Shown piece by piece: positions 62,320 to 64,000 of a DNA stretch of 64,000 nt; within the stretch, counting starts at the first letter, position 1, and every line of letters begins with the position of its first letter. A model generated the notes under the pieces. It was not told where the DNA came from and did no database searches. It was given only the letters and a program-made list of their open reading frames with translations. The DNA is from Epiperipatus broadwayi (taxonomy: Eukaryota > Onychophora > Udeonychophora > Euonychophora > Peripatidae): assembly GCA_028023455.1 (NCBI GenBank), contig JAQFVV010006273.1, positions 746,001 to 810,000 on the forward strand, read 5' to 3'. The translations under genes were made by a program, and so were the position numbers.

Positions 62320-63515
62320 AATTACATGAAATTTGAATTTATTCAAGAACCTGGTAATGAGCTAGATCCATGGCCACTTCGTGTTGTGTGTTCAGAGTTT
62401 ATCCAATGATGCTATGAAACCCTTCAAAACTCGAATGACTCTTGCAATCAAAACACTCAGATTTAACTAAGAAACTATTTGAATATTTTCAAAGAATGCA
62501 TGAAAATATGCAAAATCAAATAATTGCTTTAACAAAAATGATTCTTGAAGATAAGTCCTTATTAAAGGCTTCTTATCTGATAGCAATTCAGATTGCAAAA
62601 AATAAAAAGCCATATATACAATCAGAGAAGAATTAATGCTTTGCATGTTACAAGCCTGTGAATATATTTTGGGAAAGCAGGCTGTCTGGAAACTGAAAGT
62701 AATTTCTATATGCGCTAACATTGTCAAGCATAGAATTGAAGACATGGCTGAAGATGTTGAAAATCAAGTTATAAAAATAATGAAAATTTCACAACTTTAT
62801 TCAATTCAACTTGATGAATCAATAGACATAAGTAACAAGGCATTTCTTTATTTTGTAAGAGTTGATAAGAATGAGTTATAGGAAGAACTGGTGTTTGCTC
62901 AACTTGTTGCATAGAACAACTAGCTCAAGTTTTTGAAACATTTAATACTTATTTCCTAGAATATGGAATTAAATGGAAAAATATACTGGGATATTTATAG
63001 ATAGTGTCATAAACATGATTGGACATCTTTCACAAATTGTTGCAAAGATGAAAAATGTTGGTCGCCCAAACATTTTATCTATACACTGCATTATACATCA
63101 TGAGCAACTTGCAGTGAAAAAATATCCTTAGAACTATACAAAGTATTATCAGCTGTTAATAAATTATAAATGAAATTTGACAAAATGCTCAATTCCCAAA
63201 TATTTGGGGCATTTTGTGATGGGTCCCCAGTATAGTCCACTTTTTCTTCATTATGAGATGAGATGGTTGTCGAGAGGCAACATACTAACCCAACTGTTTA
63301 CTCTACATGAAGACATCAAATTATCTTTCCAGCAGCAAAATAATCTGAAATTTCCAAGAACTCTTGTCCAATAATGAGTAGGCAGCCAAGATTGCATATT
63401 TGAAAGATATTTCTTTACTTTTAAATGAAGTAGACATATCCTTGCAAAGAGAACCTAAGGATATGTTTACACTATGAGGTAAAATGGATGCTTTTCAAAA
63501 GAAAATATTACTGGT
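62320..63515 (+). pseudogene. hAT transposase pseudogene (ZBED5/FAM200 type), truncated
   Basis: Near 62385, RVVCSEF and, in a shifted frame, NPSKLE...LLQSKHSDLTKKLFEYF form a BED-type zinc-finger remnant. Then come LLKASYLIAIQIAKNKKPYI (62442-62636), EYILGKQAVWKLK and IEDMAEDVENQVI...YSIQLDESIDISN (62636-62881), with the first catalytic-region D in LDES. Later frames give HCIIHHEQLAVKK, LHYEMRWLSRGNILTQLF (63177-63374) and DISLLLNEVDISLQREPKDM...MDAFQKK. These follow ZBED5-like proteins in order. At least three frameshifts and several stops. The dimerisation domain is missing after 63515, where a tandem repeat begins. Confidence 0.85.
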
Positions 63516-63539
63516 TGTTTACTCTTAGCATGTTGAAAC

Positions 63540-64000
63540 CACTTGAGGGTGTAATTTCTATGCAAATGCACAGAAAAATGTCATTTAAGTGGCCGTGCCA
63601 CTATATAACATTCTATTTCAATGGTTAAGCATAGAAAGTTTGTTTACTTGTCTGTGGCACCTATTTCTATGCTACAGCACAGAAATAGGATGTTTATTCT
63701 GCCGCAGCAGATGCCGCCGCTTACAGTGAACTTTGTGTTATGCATTTTATATGCACAATCCCATTTTAAATTCCTCTATATTATCTATTTCTATGCTACA
63801 GCACAGAAATAGGACGTATATATTCTGCATCAGTTTATACAAACAATCCCATTATTAACATTTCACTATGGTATTTACAGCACAAAAGTAGGATGTTTAT
63901 TCTGCTGCAGTGGCTGCTGCTGCTTACGGTGAATTTAGTGTTACGCAGTTTATATGAACAATCCCATTTCAAATTTTGCTACGGTATTTTGTGAGGGTGT
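63540..64000. repeat. Tandem repeat, period roughly 85-125 bp, running off the window
   Basis: TATTTCTATGCTACAGCACA then GAAATAGGA...TTTATTCTGC starts units at about 63661, 63785 and (diverged) 63871, each with CAATCCCAT near its end. An older unit precedes at about 63546. Some units carry a GC-rich CCGCAGCAGATGCCGCCGC segment that others lack. Confidence 0.82.

Overview
The window looks like a piece of a large, very AT-rich invertebrate animal genome. The evidence is long runs of A/T, ATT/AAT microsatellites up to about 125 bp, no bacterial-style gene packing, and many kinds of eukaryotic transposon: Penelope-like, CR1-type and L1/Tx1-type LINEs, a gag-bearing LTR element, hAT, Merlin, TA-target TIR elements and tRNA-derived SINEs. 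I cannot name the species. No complete host gene is visible. The only host-gene candidate is a short terminal-exon-like stretch near 18.6 kb on the minus strand, and it is weak. Nearly everything recognisable is mobile DNA, mostly broken.

Layout. 1-4290: a Penelope-like element on the minus strand, split between RT motifs B and C by a 2753-bp insert (670-3422) with TG...CA ends and a GTAT target duplication. 5.8-7.2 kb: two long imperfect palindromes. 8804-13839: an LTR retrotransposon with 1.46-kb LTRs, a broken gag and no visible pol. 15.3-18.7 kb: a Penelope GIY-YIG fragment, a 1-kb hAT deletion derivative with 8-bp target duplications, and the exon-like stretch. 19.1-22.4 kb: an L1/Tx1-type LINE tail with a 12-bp target duplication, then a CR1-type LINE fragment bracketed by ATT arrays. 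22.5-28 kb: a dense run of palindromes, including a near-perfect 216-bp one nested in an older one. 28-34 kb: mostly plain AT-rich DNA with SINE-like copies and another large palindrome.

34-47.2 kb is a repeat cluster. It holds several copies of a family, here called R, that carries an internal minisatellite of about 40 bp and a 3' end closing in CAT/AAT repeats. One R copy is interrupted by a TA-flanked TIR element (36031-36931). Another is interrupted by a 3070-bp insert (40536-43605) that shares ends, target duplication and TATA-box position with the 670-3422 insert. A second L1/Tx1-type LINE fragment lies beside R at 45.0-46.5 kb. 47.4-48.0 kb is simple repeats. 51.65-53.56 kb is a palindrome of almost 2 kb with a 293-bp hAT MITE in one arm, while the other arm keeps the empty target. 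The right end holds a Merlin transposase relic (59.1-59.7 kb), a second TIR element (61407-62299), a ZBED5-like hAT transposase pseudogene (62.3-63.5 kb) and a tandem repeat that runs off the edge.

The strongest candidate for something undescribed is the pair of 2.75-3.07-kb TG...CA elements. Both sit in GTAT, and both carry a TATA box about 560 bp from the left end. Removing the first restores a Penelope reading frame, and removing the second restores the R repeat. The next most notable signal is the density of long palindromes, at least eleven in 64 kb. All similarities were judged by eye; no alignment or database search was run.
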